Under the pieces are notes generated by a model. That model searched no databases, was not told the origin of the DNA, and saw only the letters and a program-made list of their open reading frames with translations. DNA of 64,000 nucleotides, taken from Toxoplasma gondii ME49. Taxonomy: Eukaryota; Apicomplexa; Conoidasida; Eucoccidiorida; Sarcocystidae. Positions within the stretch are counted from its first letter, which is position 1, and every line of letters begins with the position of its first letter. The position numbers and the translations under genes were made by a program. Positions 13,081-25,700 of this stretch are shown here, in pieces. The stretch covers positions 62,001-126,000 of the forward strand of contig NC_031471.1 of NCBI RefSeq assembly GCF_000006565.2, read 5' to 3'.

Positions 13081-13964
13081 TCAGTGGCAAGCTACACGAG
13101 TTCACGTGGGAAAAGCCGCAAATCATCGCAATTCGCCTGATGGGCTGGTCTCTTGTATGCCTTCACGCCACCCGAAACAACTCCCTCGCTGCCCATTCAT
13201 ACCTCCTTGTCCTGGCGGAGCACGCCGTTTCAACTCGCACCCCAAAAGGATGCGCCAACAGCCAATACGGTTGAGAAACTTTCCAAGCGAGCCGAGTATT
13301 GTGACGACTCCACTCTGAGGATAGGAACGCATCCCCCTTGCCGACGGACGCCCTAACTAGCCTATGCAGCGCCACCACAACCCTGTGCGACCGATTATAC
13401 CCTCGGGGAGCAGCCATGCATTCTGCATCCTCGACGATGCCCCTTCATCACAGACCACGCCACGTTGCCAGAAGCTCGTAAAAAACACAGGTGTTGTACA
13501 GGTTGCTTTTCATATACCAGAAAAGCCAGTGAATAACCGAAGTACGCGTGACGCGTCCACTTTCAATAAGGCAAAACAGATGGTTTCTTGATCTATTCCA
13601 GTAATGCAAGTTTTTCTCGTACGTGTCCATGGTGGTGCAACTTGGGGTGCTTTCACACACCTACGCTTGACGGTCGACAGGCGTAATGTCGCCCCGGAAT
13701 CCAGTATCCGATTCAACACCTGTCCGCGCCATTGCACCGCTCCCCTGACGACAATGTAGATTCGATTTTGATGGGGTAAGGCTGTTCACGGATCAACATA
13801 ACACTTGAGAACTCGCTCTCTAGCGCGTCTAACAAAAATGGTGTTTCACCGGTGATGTTCACTCAGAGAAAACCAAGCTGAAAAAGTGAAACCCTGCGAC
13901 ATAGCGTATCTTCAAGGCAAGTTCCAAAAACAGATTCCGGTGGTGAAACGCCGGCGAAAGACTT

Positions 13965-14429
13965 TCAACTTCTGAAATATTGGTCACGCCGAGTTGTGTT
14001 GTTAACGGAAAGGACAGGAAGTTTATCAGCACCATCTTGTGACAGAGCCAAGCTTACACATTTTTCGTCGTCCCCGCCGCCTGCTGCAAGTCGCCTTCCT
14101 GTGTTTCCTTCGGCTTCTCTACCGATGTCTTTTAGCAACTGATTCCGGCACTGATGTAGCTTGGCAGAAGCCAGCAGTAGCGCCGCGACAGCTGTCAGGA
14201 AAAGGGCCACCTTGGCCGCAGTCAGCGTTTTCGTACGACGTAGCAACGCTGTACTCTTTTCAGTAGGACTCGCTCTGCAGTGCAACAGACAGGCACACAT
14301 TTTTTCTGTAATCCTGGATAGACTCTGTAAAACTGGAGCAGTGCTGGAACTGAGGAAGTGGCCGTGTGTGAATCCAAGGTGGCGGCAAGGACGTACTTGG
14401 CAAGGTATACTGCTTCTGGATGCCGACAA
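13965..14429 (-). CDS. candidate exported/membrane multigene-family fragment
   Basis: This open frame encodes up to 154 residues. A basic stretch (RRTK) precedes a clear hydrophobic segment at about residues 71-89. The motif RRLAA follows at 112-116, then an acidic GGGDDEK stretch. Known biology: in T. gondii, the protease ASP5 cleaves many dense-granule proteins at RRLxx (TEXEL). A signal anchor followed by RRL and an acidic tail also recalls the small multigene families of T. gondii; that resemblance is my inference. A good donor (GTAAGC) occurs just after DDEKC, so the coding exon may end near 14058. The true start may be the Met at residue 44. I found no convincing next exon, so this may be a remnant. 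Confidence 0.35.
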   Translation of the reverse strand: MSASRSSIPCQVRPCRHLGFTHGHFLSSSTAPVLQSLSRITEKMCACLLHCRASPTEKSTALLRRTKTLTAAKVALFLTAVAALLLASAKLHQCRNQLLKDIGREAEGNTGRRLAAGGGDDEKCVSLALSQDGADKLPVLSVNNTTRRDQYFRS

Positions 14430-14614
14430 TGGCGTTAGGTTCGCACATTAAGGAACGACTCTTCGGAAGACACCGCCAAGCATGACAAAAACCCATATCG
14501 CTTCGACTGTTGAACTTAACTGGACAGGAGGGTTTGTTTCGTCGTATCATATGCGTGCCCCCACATCTGTTCGTGGATTGGGAAGCGTCAACGTCCAAGC
14601 TCAACGTGTCAACC

Positions 14615-14866
14615 CTACCTCTTTGACCTCTTCAAGATAAGCGGAACTCGTGTTCGTTGTTGGTCGGTTTCGGACGGTGTGGCCAATGGTGCTGTCCCCG
14701 ATGGTGCATGGTCGGCAGCAAAACCGCTGTTGGTAACTGGTGATGTATCCAAACTTTCTTGCGTCATTGCCCAACTCCAGATAGAGCGACTCTGCATGTC
14801 GCATAACAGAAGGACGAAAAACGCCAGCGTGGCTGCGGACGACGAATACCTCATCATGTGCGTCAT
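14615..14866 (-). CDS. candidate first exon with signal peptide
   Basis: The frame encodes 83 residues beginning MTHMMRYSSSAATLAFFVLL, a basic start followed by a hydrophobic stretch typical of a secretion signal. A Ser/Thr/Pro-rich segment and a basic end (ILKRSK) follow. A possible donor (GTAGGG) lies at the 3' end just before the stop. It sits upstream of, and on the same strand as, the 13965-14429 frame, but I could not join them in phase with good splice sites. It may be coincidental. Confidence 0.25.
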   Translation of the reverse strand: MTHMMRYSSSAATLAFFVLLLCDMQSRSIWSWAMTQESLDTSPVTNSGFAADHAPSGTAPLATPSETDQQRTRVPLILKRSKR

Positions 14867-14949
14867 CTTAACATATGACAGGTCACGTGTTCCAGCATTA
14901 TCTCAATTCCACTGTGCACGGGGTATGCGCCGGGGCGTTCACGAGGTTT

Positions 14950-15770
14950 TTGTTATCATAGTATAAGCAAAATTCACCGTCAGAGAAGTCCAATTTCCTT
15001 CCCTTTACTCTCTTCTAAAGTAGAGGTACTCCGATGATGGAAGCAAACGCTAAACTAGGTACTGTGACGGACCGTCGATACCGCGCCGGAACGTCGATAC
15101 CGTGCCGCGAGACGACACCCTACCCCGGGAAACTGGCACTGTAGCCCCACGCGTGCCGCCTGCGGTCAGAGGGTATCACTGCCGTATAACGTCACTTTGC
15201 CGCACACAGAAAAATGAGAGGTATGTCTTTTTGTCCAGAAGACTGGAATTGGGACACTAGTATAACGCGGAAACATCACACGAGTGCTGCAAGTTTGAAT
15301 TGGTTACAATCGCGTACGAGTCAGAAGGCATGGAGTTGTCAAGCAGGTGGCGCCCCCCCCGCCCCCTGTTCAGTTTGCAGTGTCACCGCCGAGGTTCGGG
15401 CAACACGATGTGAAAAATTACGTCCCTCCTCAACTCTTAGGATTCGAGAAAAAGGTTTGGAAGCTCTACTCGATAGTTCGCATATTCCAAGTGAATGCTG
15501 ACTTCCGCACCATCGAAACGAGGAAGATCACGAGCCATCGAGAGGCTGCATATACACCACACGGACACGCATACCCAAGGACACAGACAGAGCCAGAAAG
15601 CGGCCGTCCATATGATGCAAGGTCACACAGACATCCAGAATCGTGATGTGAGAGGCCCTCAGTGTAGCGGCATGATTTTTTTGGATATGCGGAAAGTATA
15701 CCTTCTTCAACATCCGAGTTATGAGTGTCCTGCAGCCGCAAGAGTCCACTCCCTGCAAAATCGTGTGGCG
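14950..15770. other. no gene seen; 19-bp tandem duplication and poly-C tract
   Basis: The stretch holds two adjacent copies of CGTCGATACCGYGCC at about 15073 and 15092. A poly-C tract interrupted by one G runs at 15352-15366. No coding frame with supporting features was found. Confidence 0.45.
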
Positions 15771-18560
15771 CCCCAGCCCCTTGCCTCCTTTCAATCTTTT
15801 ATCCTAAACTACCAGAAAGGCACGCCGCTGCCGGAAAATTTTTTGCGCAGCGGAATCACGCAAGGTAGCGTTTCAGTGGTTTCCTTCTTCATCCTAGTGT
15901 AGACTTGCTACAATGAACGTGGTGGAATGTCCTCAGTTAATTCTGCCATGAACCCCCTCATACGCAAGGGTTCCTTTCCTTATGTGCGTTGGTAGGGGAC
16001 CCTAGTGGTGTCGCAGAGCTCCATACAGATGTTGCCGATGTCTTTTTCCCCATTCGCTCTAATGTCTTGAAATGAAGCGGTGCTGCTGCGGGAGAACCAG
16101 ACCCACTGACTAGTCACCGCTGACCCAGTCTAACCACGATTGGTGGAAGTTGCTTTGCAGGCACTTTGGTCCCCGGCGCAGATAGTGACATCTGTGTAGC
16201 AAGCAAATATGTTCTACGCCTGGGAGCAGCGATGGTTACATTTTCAAAACAAAGGTGCATCGTCCGTGAATTTTCAGCCGCGTGCCTTCTGCTTAATATG
16301 CCTCATCACCTATGGCAAAGCTGTGAGCAACGCATGCACCTATAAAATGTCTCCAAGGCAACGCGTCACACACAAACGAGTGGAACGTTGTCACGTTGTG
16401 GGTCGTTTCCCACAGTAACGATCTCGAGTTGTACTTCAGTTTGTACATTGATTGTCCTTGGTTTTAAAAAGCTTGCCTTCAAAGGCATCAGGTACACTCT
16501 AGTTACTTTACAACAAAGCGGCCTTGCCCCATATGCAGTAGCCTGTTACAGAGACTCGACGTTAAACACACAGCTGACGAGCCGGTTACAAGTTTCATGG
16601 TCACCGTCTGTGGCTTGGAAAGGCAGAATGTGAAAGCGATGCAAAGATTTCAAGCTTCCTAGGCTCAGATGCTGAAGCCTGCCAAAGCATAAGGTAATGA
16701 TGTAGGCAAAAGACACATGCGAGGTCCAGCCAATCACCTTAGTCGCACAGAGGCCTGCATCTGGAGACGAGTGACGCAAGCAGCCCTCGCCGGTCGCCGA
16801 CATTGACATTACTATATGTTTTGCGCATGGCGATCGGCCTGAGAACGAACGCTACAGCTCTATAAGTGCGGACAGCTTTGTGTTGTCCTGCTTTGTGCCC
16901 GCCGTTGGTACTTGTCACATTTGTGTCAACTGACGTCGTAGTGTACTCTGGCATGACGAGTTATTACTTCTCTTTGCGTGTGACATGAATGCGTTAGTGT
17001 ACAAATGACTTCCGCTGGCATCGCTATCAAACGGCTGGGACAAACAAATTCCGTCTCGGCGTGAGGCTTGTCCCTCGCGCCTACGTTCTCCTCCAGGATT
17101 GAGCTAGAACCTATCGGAACCACGTACCTTGGACGTTCAGGCCGATCGATCTTTCTGGACACGTCTTCGATCAATTCCTCATTGTGTCCTGTACAGTTCT
17201 TCTGTGACATTTTATTCGTATGCACTCGAAAGAAAGCTGAGGTAGACCTCTACTAACTGGGCACATGCGGGTGTGTTCAGTCGCTGCTTGCAATGCAGGT
17301 CAACAGCGTATCGCGCTCTATTTGTCGCCAGACAAATCCATTCACGCGAATACTGAGACAAACAGAATGGGTAATGAACATGGCAATTCAAACTGACTGC
17401 AACGGTACACCAGCCTGGCTGCCAGTACACTGTTAACGCATGTGTCCAGGGAAACAAGGCTCGAATGAAGGAATCACTAGGCAGGACACTACGTACATGT
17501 GCTGACGCCGACAAAGTTTAGCGTATTATGAAACCGGTTTATAAGATCCAGACTGAGATATGAACGTGGTTCTCTTGTCTAGTCGACAAAAATTGAATGT
17601 CCTGGACAGTGATGCCGCCAGCTGAGAACAAACTATGCTCGGACGGGGCGAACGCCAGTGTAGCAATATGCTGGGCGGCAGACAAACACAGCGCCATTAG
17701 ACAAAGCAGTAACAGAAAATAGACTGCTGATCCAAATATGTGTTGGTACCGTGCCTGCAATTGTAGTTGTGTGCAGCTTGAACACATCTTAAGCGGTGAG
17801 AACTTCAACAAGAGGTGAACGAACGCCGTACCTCGTGTCCTTCCGTGAGAAACCCAATCCTCCGCACGCATGCTCTAACGTACGACGGCACGTCAAGCGG
17901 AGTTATGCGCCTTGTTCCTTCTTATCGCTCTGAGCCTACCGTTTCCAGAGCATGCACGACGGATTTCGTTTCTGACATGCTTCACATGTTTCCATGCATA
18001 CCCCAGTTCTGCATCAGCCAGAGAATCCCAAGACACGACAACCCGTGCACGTAGCTCAGAAGGTGAGTGAACGCCAGCCAAGCAAGAGTAGAGATGTCCT
18101 CTCCTCTCAGATCCTTGTGTCCGCAAAAGGATATCTGCACAACACGAGCCTGAAGGCTATTTAGCGCTGCTAGTTGTGATGCCCGCGTGTCGCGTAGTCC
18201 CCAGTCTGGTAAACCGTACGACAGAGTGAACAACGCTAGACGCTATGTCAGGAAAGGGACAGGAAACTCGAGAGTAGCCTGATGGCGTCCACCATTAACA
18301 CATGTTTCATGTTTCACTGGATATAGAAACAGCGTGCAGCGGCTGATGTGGCACAGAGTGGCTAGACCCACTCGCCTGAGCAGGTCACTCTGAAGAAACC
18401 CATGTAGTTGCCGCGTCGGTGGTTTGTCTTGTGAATACTATAACTCTTCCACCACTTCGGCGAAAGAATTCGATGTTCTGATGTTTTGCTGCTGCCCTAG
18501 TGACCGCCTGTATTTCGTTCATGATACGGTCTTCACGAGGGCCTTTACATCATCCCACAC
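15770..18560. repeat. degenerate segmental duplication R1, left copy
   Basis: It aligns collinearly but with heavy divergence to 22800-25700. Matching landmarks run in the same order: GCCCCAGCCCC (15771 and 22805), ATACAGATGTT (16023 and 23067), GACTCGACGTTAAACACACAG (16554) with its variant (23597), TGACATGAATGCG and CTAACATGAATGCG (16981 and 24012), GAGAACAAACTA (17622 and 24739), and TCTTCCACCACTT with TCTTCTACCACTT (18445 and 25599). On the minus strand at 17539-17871 this copy has a frame with a hydrophobic segment (AVYFLLLLCLMALCLSA) that is not intact in the other copy. This suggests a decayed gene or element. Confidence 0.75.
17539..17871 (-). pseudogene. possible decayed membrane-protein exon in R1
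   Basis: This 110-residue frame has one strong hydrophobic stretch following an acceptor-like TACAATTGCAG. The homologous segment of the other R1 copy (about 24670-25034) keeps the DNA similarity but splits it over different frames. That makes a living gene doubtful. No family recognised. Confidence 0.2.
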
Positions 18561-19016
18561 ACCCACCACACCACCCCACACCAGTTCTGCCCCCATTCCG
18601 TCCCTCTTCGGGACGTCTGTCGTGTTGACAGGGCAACACAGACGAACAGGAGGCTCGAGCTCCGTGACACGAAAATACACTGATGTCGTCGCCTCATCAC
18701 TCAGTGTGCACATCACTCCTGGGAAGGTGTGTCGAGGGGCCTACTTGCTGTGACTGCCGACACCCGCGACCCAGTCCACCGACAACTGTGTCCAACACCG
18801 CGTTGCTCGCAATATGCTTCCGCACCCCCGCGATCGCTGCCCCGCGAGGAACAGAGGCTCCCAGCCGCTGTCTGTATGTTCACGTGACCGCGCGCGATGT
18901 GTGCACGTTGCCTTTCTGTTTTTTGCTCGGTGACCGGTCACGTAATCCCGACAGCGTAATCATGTTTGTGGCTCCACCGATTTCATCGCCACAACACTAC
19001 ACTTGGCCACGCATCA

Positions 19017-19472
19017 ACATTGTTAGCGCAGTGTTCATCACATGTGCACTTTCGCGTATGCTTCGTCCGGTAATTGTGCGACGGGCAAGAATGAGAATCT
19101 GGTGCAGCTGAGGAAGGAACTGGTCGACATGCACTCGCGGGGCTCTAGTCAGTAGTGTCACAGCTGGAACCAATACATCTTGCTGTTCAGAAACGACCAA
19201 GAGGCAATATGTCAATCGATGATGTGAAGCACCGTCGACTGCAACCGGACATCCAGCCCAAAGGTCACTCTGGTCACTCGAGCTGCTTGACCCGCATATG
19301 GCCTCACATGACACATCGTTGCACCAACATCACTAAACGCACCGTCGACAGCCGGTTATGGGGCACTCGAGTACGACTCCAGACATCCATTTCTTGACGT
19401 CTCCAATGCCTGAGCCTTCCCCCCTCACGGGAATCGCGTCTATTTGCCAACGCGGCCGTCACATCTCATGTT
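19017..19472. repeat. direct repeat, left copy (~455 bp)
   Basis: The segment is almost identical to 20381-20835, with a single-base indel near 19042, then diverges sharply after CGTCACATC. The partner begins exactly at an assembly gap. Confidence 0.9.
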
Positions 19473-20360
19473 GGTGCTGCACTCGACGGTGCTGAAGTGT
19501 AGTCACGACTGGGCCACGTGCTGCGTGCAGCTGGATCCACCACGGCGTGTATCTGCATGCGACACGGCCGCTATTCCTTCGTGCACTCCTGAAATGGTCT
19601 GATGTCAGGGTGACTCGTCACTGAAGCAGTCCTCTGTGTGCAAGCTGCGTTCTCGGATCCTGTTTGAGAGGATAACGGTCTCCATGAGGATACAAGTGTC
19701 GTTTCAGTCCGTGCCGATCCTGAGTATACACGATGCCGGTGCCTGACTGGTGTGAGCGAAATGTGAGTCGGCTCAGTCAGTCGTCCTGCTGGTGGTCTCG
19801 TACGCGCGGCGATGGTACTGGGAAACGTTTCTTGGGGCATTTCTCGTTTTCTTGTAGAAGAAGATTGAATGCATGGGTGGTGACCGCGTGTGATCCCAGA
19901 CTCAGCACGTTCGCCAAATCCGGTGTTCTCTCACAGGACGTAGGAACGCAATGAAAACAGCTGGTTTACAGATTCAGTGTCGTTACAGTGTTATGAGAGG
20001 GAGTAGTGCTTCTGACACCCGCCTCCCCCGTGTCAGCAATGGTGATGAGTTCGCATAGGATGAGAGAAAAAAGATCTCCTTGCTTTTGATTGGAAGGGAC
20101 GAGGACTGACGCGAGCAAATCAGTCATCCGGACAGACGCACAGAGTTTCGAACAGCTGCCAGGGTTCAGGGGGTCAAATGGGACTTTCATCATATTTTCA
20201 ATCGGAGGTGCAAGGGAATGGATGTTGCCGTAGTTTGTGGCAACTATCATGATATGGGCATTCCACGCCCCGTTCCCTGTTAGCACGTCGATATCAGATC
20301 CTGTACGTGAATGTGGGATGCTTCCTGAGACAAAGCAGCACAGAGGTTAACGAGGGAATT

Positions 20361-20380
20361 NNNNNNNNNNNNNNNNNNNN
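20361..20380. other. assembly gap (20 N)
   Basis: The gap directly abuts the right copy of a near-identical repeat. Its real length is unknown, and the join may be affected by the repeat. Confidence 0.95.
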
Positions 20381-20835
20381 ACATTGTTAGCGCAGTGTTC
20401 ATCCATGTGCACTTTCGCGTATGCTTCGTCCGGTAATTGTGCGACGGGCAAGAATGAGAATCTGGTGCAGCTGAGGAAGGAACTGGTCGACATGCACTCG
20501 CGGGGCTCTAGTCAGTAGTGTCACAGCTGGAACCAATACATCTTGCTGTTCAGAAACGACCAAGAGGCAATATGTCAATCGATGATGTGAAGCACCGTCG
20601 ACTGCAACCGGACATCCAGCCCAAAGGTCACTCTGGTCACTCGAGCTGCTTGACCCGCATATGGCCTCACATGACACATCGTTGCACCAACATCACTAAA
20701 CGCACCGTCGACAGCCGGTTATGGGGCACTCGAGTACGACTCCAGACATCCATTTCTTGACGTCTCCAATGCCTGAGCCTTCCCCCCTCACGGGAATCGC
20801 GTCTATTTGCCAACGCGGCCGTCACATCGCATGTT
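20381..20835. repeat. direct repeat, right copy (~455 bp), at gap edge
   Basis: Second copy of 19017-19472. Because its left end coincides with the gap, its true left boundary is unknown and the copy could extend further. Confidence 0.9.
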
Positions 20836-22799
20836 CTTCATCGACGAAATGTGTTTTGACCCAGACCTTGACACTCTGGGCGAATCACGGCTCTGTGCTG
20901 CAAAACACCTCGCGACACGGAACGCGTCTGTCGAGCCCGGGAGTGGAGATACTCAAACATGCGCCGCGAATCAAATACGTCTCGATGCACACACTTAACA
21001 GACACGCTGCGTGAGTAGGATCTTCCCTCCGGGATCCCACTGGTGGATTTGTCTACACTGCCTTCACGACAACAAAACGACACTCGACTTCACATCAGTC
21101 CTGCCCACCGACATTTGAGAGGCATCGCGCCTCTCCTCCTGTGGCTGGCTAACGTAAGCAGTGACCCTAGAGCAGGGTAATGAACAACAACGCACCGGCA
21201 CACTCCTGGACTGCCTGGCAACGCCGTACCTGTTCTACCTGACACATACTTTCTGTAACTGCACAGCGTTAGCCGGTACCCGACCCTATAAAACGAAGTG
21301 ACTGATCCGATCACCGACGCTCGTGGAACACACCTCTCGTCCTCGCTGACACTACTGGACGCACAACTAGCAACCAACATGACTTCAGGGAGTTTGCATC
21401 ATCGAGTGCCCTGCAGGTGTTTATCAATGACACATTGCACCATGCGAACGTAACATCACCTGCCGTTGCCTCCTGCACTTCCCCAGATCACCATGGGTAT
21501 CGGGGCATCGCCGACACAAATGCAACCCTGCACGGAGTGAACCATCCACAGCCACACCAAATACAAGAACGTCGAATCCTTCCCATCCTCACCGCACCGC
21601 CACCTTTCACGCTCTACAATGTTCAGTGCCGCGTTCTGACCAGCACGAAGAGCAGCAGAAGGAGAACAGCAGTCATTAGTCAAACACTCCGCCACGGTCT
21701 CTCTTGACAGAGTCACCATAGCAACAGGTACTTCGCCGCCTATTCAGCGCGGCTCTACCGCCTTCGGCGCCACAAATCGAAACTCGATCAGAGAGCGCGT
21801 CTGCTGAAGCGATATACGCAGATAATGCGTGTCACGGGTTGTAACTTGCCAACATTATCACTCACGGAAGAGGAGGCCCACGCAATTCAACACATGGAGC
21901 CTCCACTCGGCAGCACATCGTCACCCGACTGGTTCCACCTGCGAGATTATGGTCCTACTCTCTTTTGCTGTAGAACCACAGCCAGCCAGCCATCCATAGA
22001 CACTCACACGATTGACCAATCCGATTCCACCCGCTCGCCGACAACACAGGTCATCCACGATGTACGTGGGCTGATCCTCGCAAGGCGACACACTTGCCAT
22101 GGAAGCGGCGACGTCCAAAACAGTGCCGTCGACAACCGACCAAGGGGCACTGCACCGTGATACCGTAGACACCCGTGTTGTCTCTGCGGCGCTCGAAGTT
22201 GCCACCATGCATGTCAGAGTATTGGCGGCATATGTACCAGCGTTAATGGGATCATTCGAATATCATCCTCGCGTACACCCCGCTGCCACTCACTCAGCAC
22301 CGCTCCCTTCATGTTCCGCACCTCACCTCCCGATGCACGACGGATCCCGTCGAAAGCAGGCAAGTCGCATTTAGATCACCAAGCACCGCTGCTTGAAATG
22401 CCCCCGTGGCATCCGACCACAGCCCCAAACAATCCGAACGCACAATCGACGGGATACCCATACGGACAAGCTTGGAAGCGGTTCGCGATAGTTCGCTTAT
22501 TACCAAATGGATGTCGATATTCAAAGCATCGAGCCAAAGAAGGTGATAAGCCGGAGCAGCTACACGCAAGCGCAAACAGTTGTCCACAAGCATTGGTGTG
22601 TGGTGCGCAGGTCAATATCTCGTAGGCGTGAATGTAGGGAAAATATCTTTTCTTCAGAATTGAGCCACGAGTATCCCACACTCCTTCACTTAAATTGAAG
22701 AGTCAAGCAGGTAAAAACCCAACAATGATTGATTATTTCCCTGTTCATCTAAATTGATACTCGGTTGCAACTGAAAGAGTTAACTCGCAACAAAGTCAT

Positions 22800-25700
22800 G
22801 TAATGCCCCAGCCCCGCCCCTTTTCCCCTACAAAAGTAGTCGCTCGCCAACAACTGCGCGGAAGGCGCACAGTGGACGGAAGCGTTTGTTGCCCAGGGGC
22901 AACCCGCAAGGTTATCTGTCAATTGTTGTTTCGTTCTTCATCACCTTATAGTCTTGCTGTCATAGTCGAGGTGGAAAGTCCTCAGTCGAAATGTGACGTG
23001 GGCGTTACGCACACAACGGTATTCTCTCATGTACCTTGGAGCGTCCTAGTCGCGTTGCACACTTCTATACAGATGTTACACCAACATTTTCGCACTCGTA
23101 CACAATATGATCTTGAAATGGATCAGTACTGCCACAACAAAGCAGAACTCATTAACTACTCACCGCTGATCCAATTGGCCTATGGGTTGCAAAAGTCAAC
23201 CTGCCAGTACCTTGACTTCCTGGCGGGGCCGACCGCAGACAGTGACCCCTGTGCAACAAGCAAACATGCTCCGAGTGTGTCGCCACCGCTTGCTGGAGTC
23301 TCAAAACGGCTCCTTTCTTCTTAATTTTTCCACTGCAAGCTCTGCGTCAAAATAAGCCTCATCACATGTGACAATGCTGTGAACAATAGCTACAAGTACC
23401 AAAGATCTCCGGGACACCAGACGAGCCCGTTAGAACGCTGCTCCAGTATTGTCTCTCTCAATACGAGCCTCGAATGGACCTTCCGTTTGCACGTCGATTG
23501 TCCGCAAAATCCAAAAAGCGCCCTTTCGATGCGTCCAGTGCCCTCTAATTATTTGTCAATGAAGCATCCATGCACTACATTCTGTAGCCTTTAGAGCCTC
23601 GACGCGAAACACACAGACGACGAGCATGTTAACAGCGCGGTGGGCACCGCCTGCGGCGTTGAACGTCAGATTGCGAAAGTGGTGCATACACACCGGTACC
23701 CAAATTCATTTGCAGGTGTCTCGAAAAAAATTAGTGAGACAAACACACATGGCGAATGGACAGCTAACTACCTCTAATCGCCAAGATGCCTACAGTATTA
23801 TATGACCGATGCAAACGGCCTTCGCGACTGCCCAGTTTAAGCTCTCTCTGGTGTCTGTGGATGGTGGGCGACCGGGCCGAGAAAAAGTTCTCTGGGCAAG
23901 AGCAACTCTATGTTGCCTTGTTAGCGATCGCTGTTAATACTCATCACAGTTGACTCAACTACAATCACAATAAATCCTGACACGATGAAATCACCTTTCG
24001 CGCTCCTTGTCTAACATGAATGCGTGCGCATCCACTTGACATCCAACGCTCTGATGTTCATACTGGCATGAAGAGCAAATTTCCTCTCGGTGAAAGTTGA
24101 CAATCGTGCCTCTCCACTTATTCACGTTTGAGTATGAGTCTTTCTTTTTGTGCCTGTAAAATAGTCTTAAACACAACGTTCATGGCCTCTGCGTTCTTTG
24201 GAGGTACACACAGGCCCGGCTTTGTCGTCCAATGTTTGACATTTCGGGTATGCCTTGTTGTTGAGTTCTTTTGAATCGTTTTGCCCCTAGGCACTCCAAA
24301 CGTGCTGTCGTAAACCTCCATGTACTGGACACCTCTTGATGTGGTCAGCTTCCGATTGGATTCGACGTCAACATAACGTGAAGTAATTGCCGTCAGGCTG
24401 AGTCCTCCATGATGTGCAATTTTGCAGGCATTTTATCCTTCTCGTAACCCGCTGGTACTGAGGCAAAGAGATTGGCACACAAACATAGCACTTAACCGTA
24501 ACTGCCCTGACAGACCAAGCTTGATGCCGACTCACCGATAACACACGCTTCCCGAGCCGAGATACTAAAGTCGAAATCAGCAAAGCACCACCCGTAACAC
24601 TACGTAGATGCACGGACGGCTACAAAGCCTAAAGTACTATAAAACAGTTTTGCAACGCCGGAGGCTGATTTATGAGCTTGTGGAGTTCTCCCAGCCAATG
24701 TCAATCAAATATCGAGTGTAAGATAACTTTACAAGCAGAGAACAAACTACGCTTGGATTGGTGCAACGCCAATGCGGTCGTACGCTTCGTGGCAGGCGGA
24801 CACACCGCCTGAAGAAGAAGAAAGAGCATAGCATATGCCAGAAAGTAGACTCACGAACCAAATCCTTCGCTTACCGCAGGTGCACTGTGCTTGCGTCTGG
24901 AGTTGTGTATCGCCAGTTCGTGTGTAAAAAGATGTGGTGTTCAAAGAGGATTGCCGAGCAAATGCCGTGCCTCTTGTCCTCCCGTGGGAAGCGGGAAGCC
25001 CAGTTCTCTTCACAAAATCTTCAACGGCCGACACCGGCGTCCAAAGAAGTTATGCATCTTGCTCCTTCTTGGCTTATAAAAAAGGCTTCTTTTCAGGGCG
25101 TGCACGAGGGCATTCGTTCCTTGCATGTGTCACGCTGTCTAACACTAGCGTGTTCCACGTTCGAATGGGAACCACAGGTCTTCACCTGCTCGAGCACACC
25201 CCGCTTTACTCACCACAAGTAAGAGTAGCAACTTTCTCCGCTCTTGAAAGTTCATGCCTGCAAAAGGTGACGGTGAAATTCAAACCTCCTCAACTCAAAA
25301 AGGCTACCTTTGTGTTGCAGCCTGCGGTATGGTACCACCCTGCTGACTTGCCGCCGAGCCGGGATACTGTACGACGCAGTGTAACGCGATAGATGCTACG
25401 TCAGGGGAAGGAAATGTAACTCCACGACAACCCTGGAGGTCTTCTACGACAGAGACACCATATTCAACTGGACCAGGAAACCGGGGCGGCAACAGAGGCG
25501 GTACACAGTGGCGGGTACTTCTTACCTGAGCAGAGCAGTCTGGAGAACCACAATCAGAGCCGTCGTTGGCAAGTCGACTTCTAAAATTTTGTGAGTTCTT
25601 CTACCACTTTCGGGGAACAGTCAATGTTCAAATGATTTGCCCCTGCTCTAGTAACCGTCTCTGTGTCGTTTACGATATGGTGTTTTGAGGTTATTCTTTT
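22800..25700. repeat. degenerate segmental duplication R1, right copy
   Basis: Collinear partner of 15770-18560 at an offset of about 7.04-7.15 kb. Numerous small indels and substitutions indicate an old event. Its right part (from about 25580) continues into a different repeat, R2, that recurs at 56.7 kb, so the family boundaries are nested. Confidence 0.75.

Larger units (their letters stand above)
7958..13400. other. C/A-rich satellite-like region without supported genes
   Basis: The plus strand stays rich in C and A and poor in G and T. The longest open frames (for example 7868-8425 and 12140-12733) have low-complexity Pro/Ser/His composition, no domain and no start context, as expected from this base composition. 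It contains one long direct duplication, a CA microsatellite and, near 12.83-13.08 kb, an old relic of the satellite unit. Confidence 0.6.
18560..22800. other. second C/A-rich satellite-like region
   Basis: The composition again shows CCACACCACC-type stretches, with only short and unconvincing frames. It contains the direct repeat pair 19017-19472 / 20381-20835 and the second assembly gap. No gene is supported. Confidence 0.55.
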
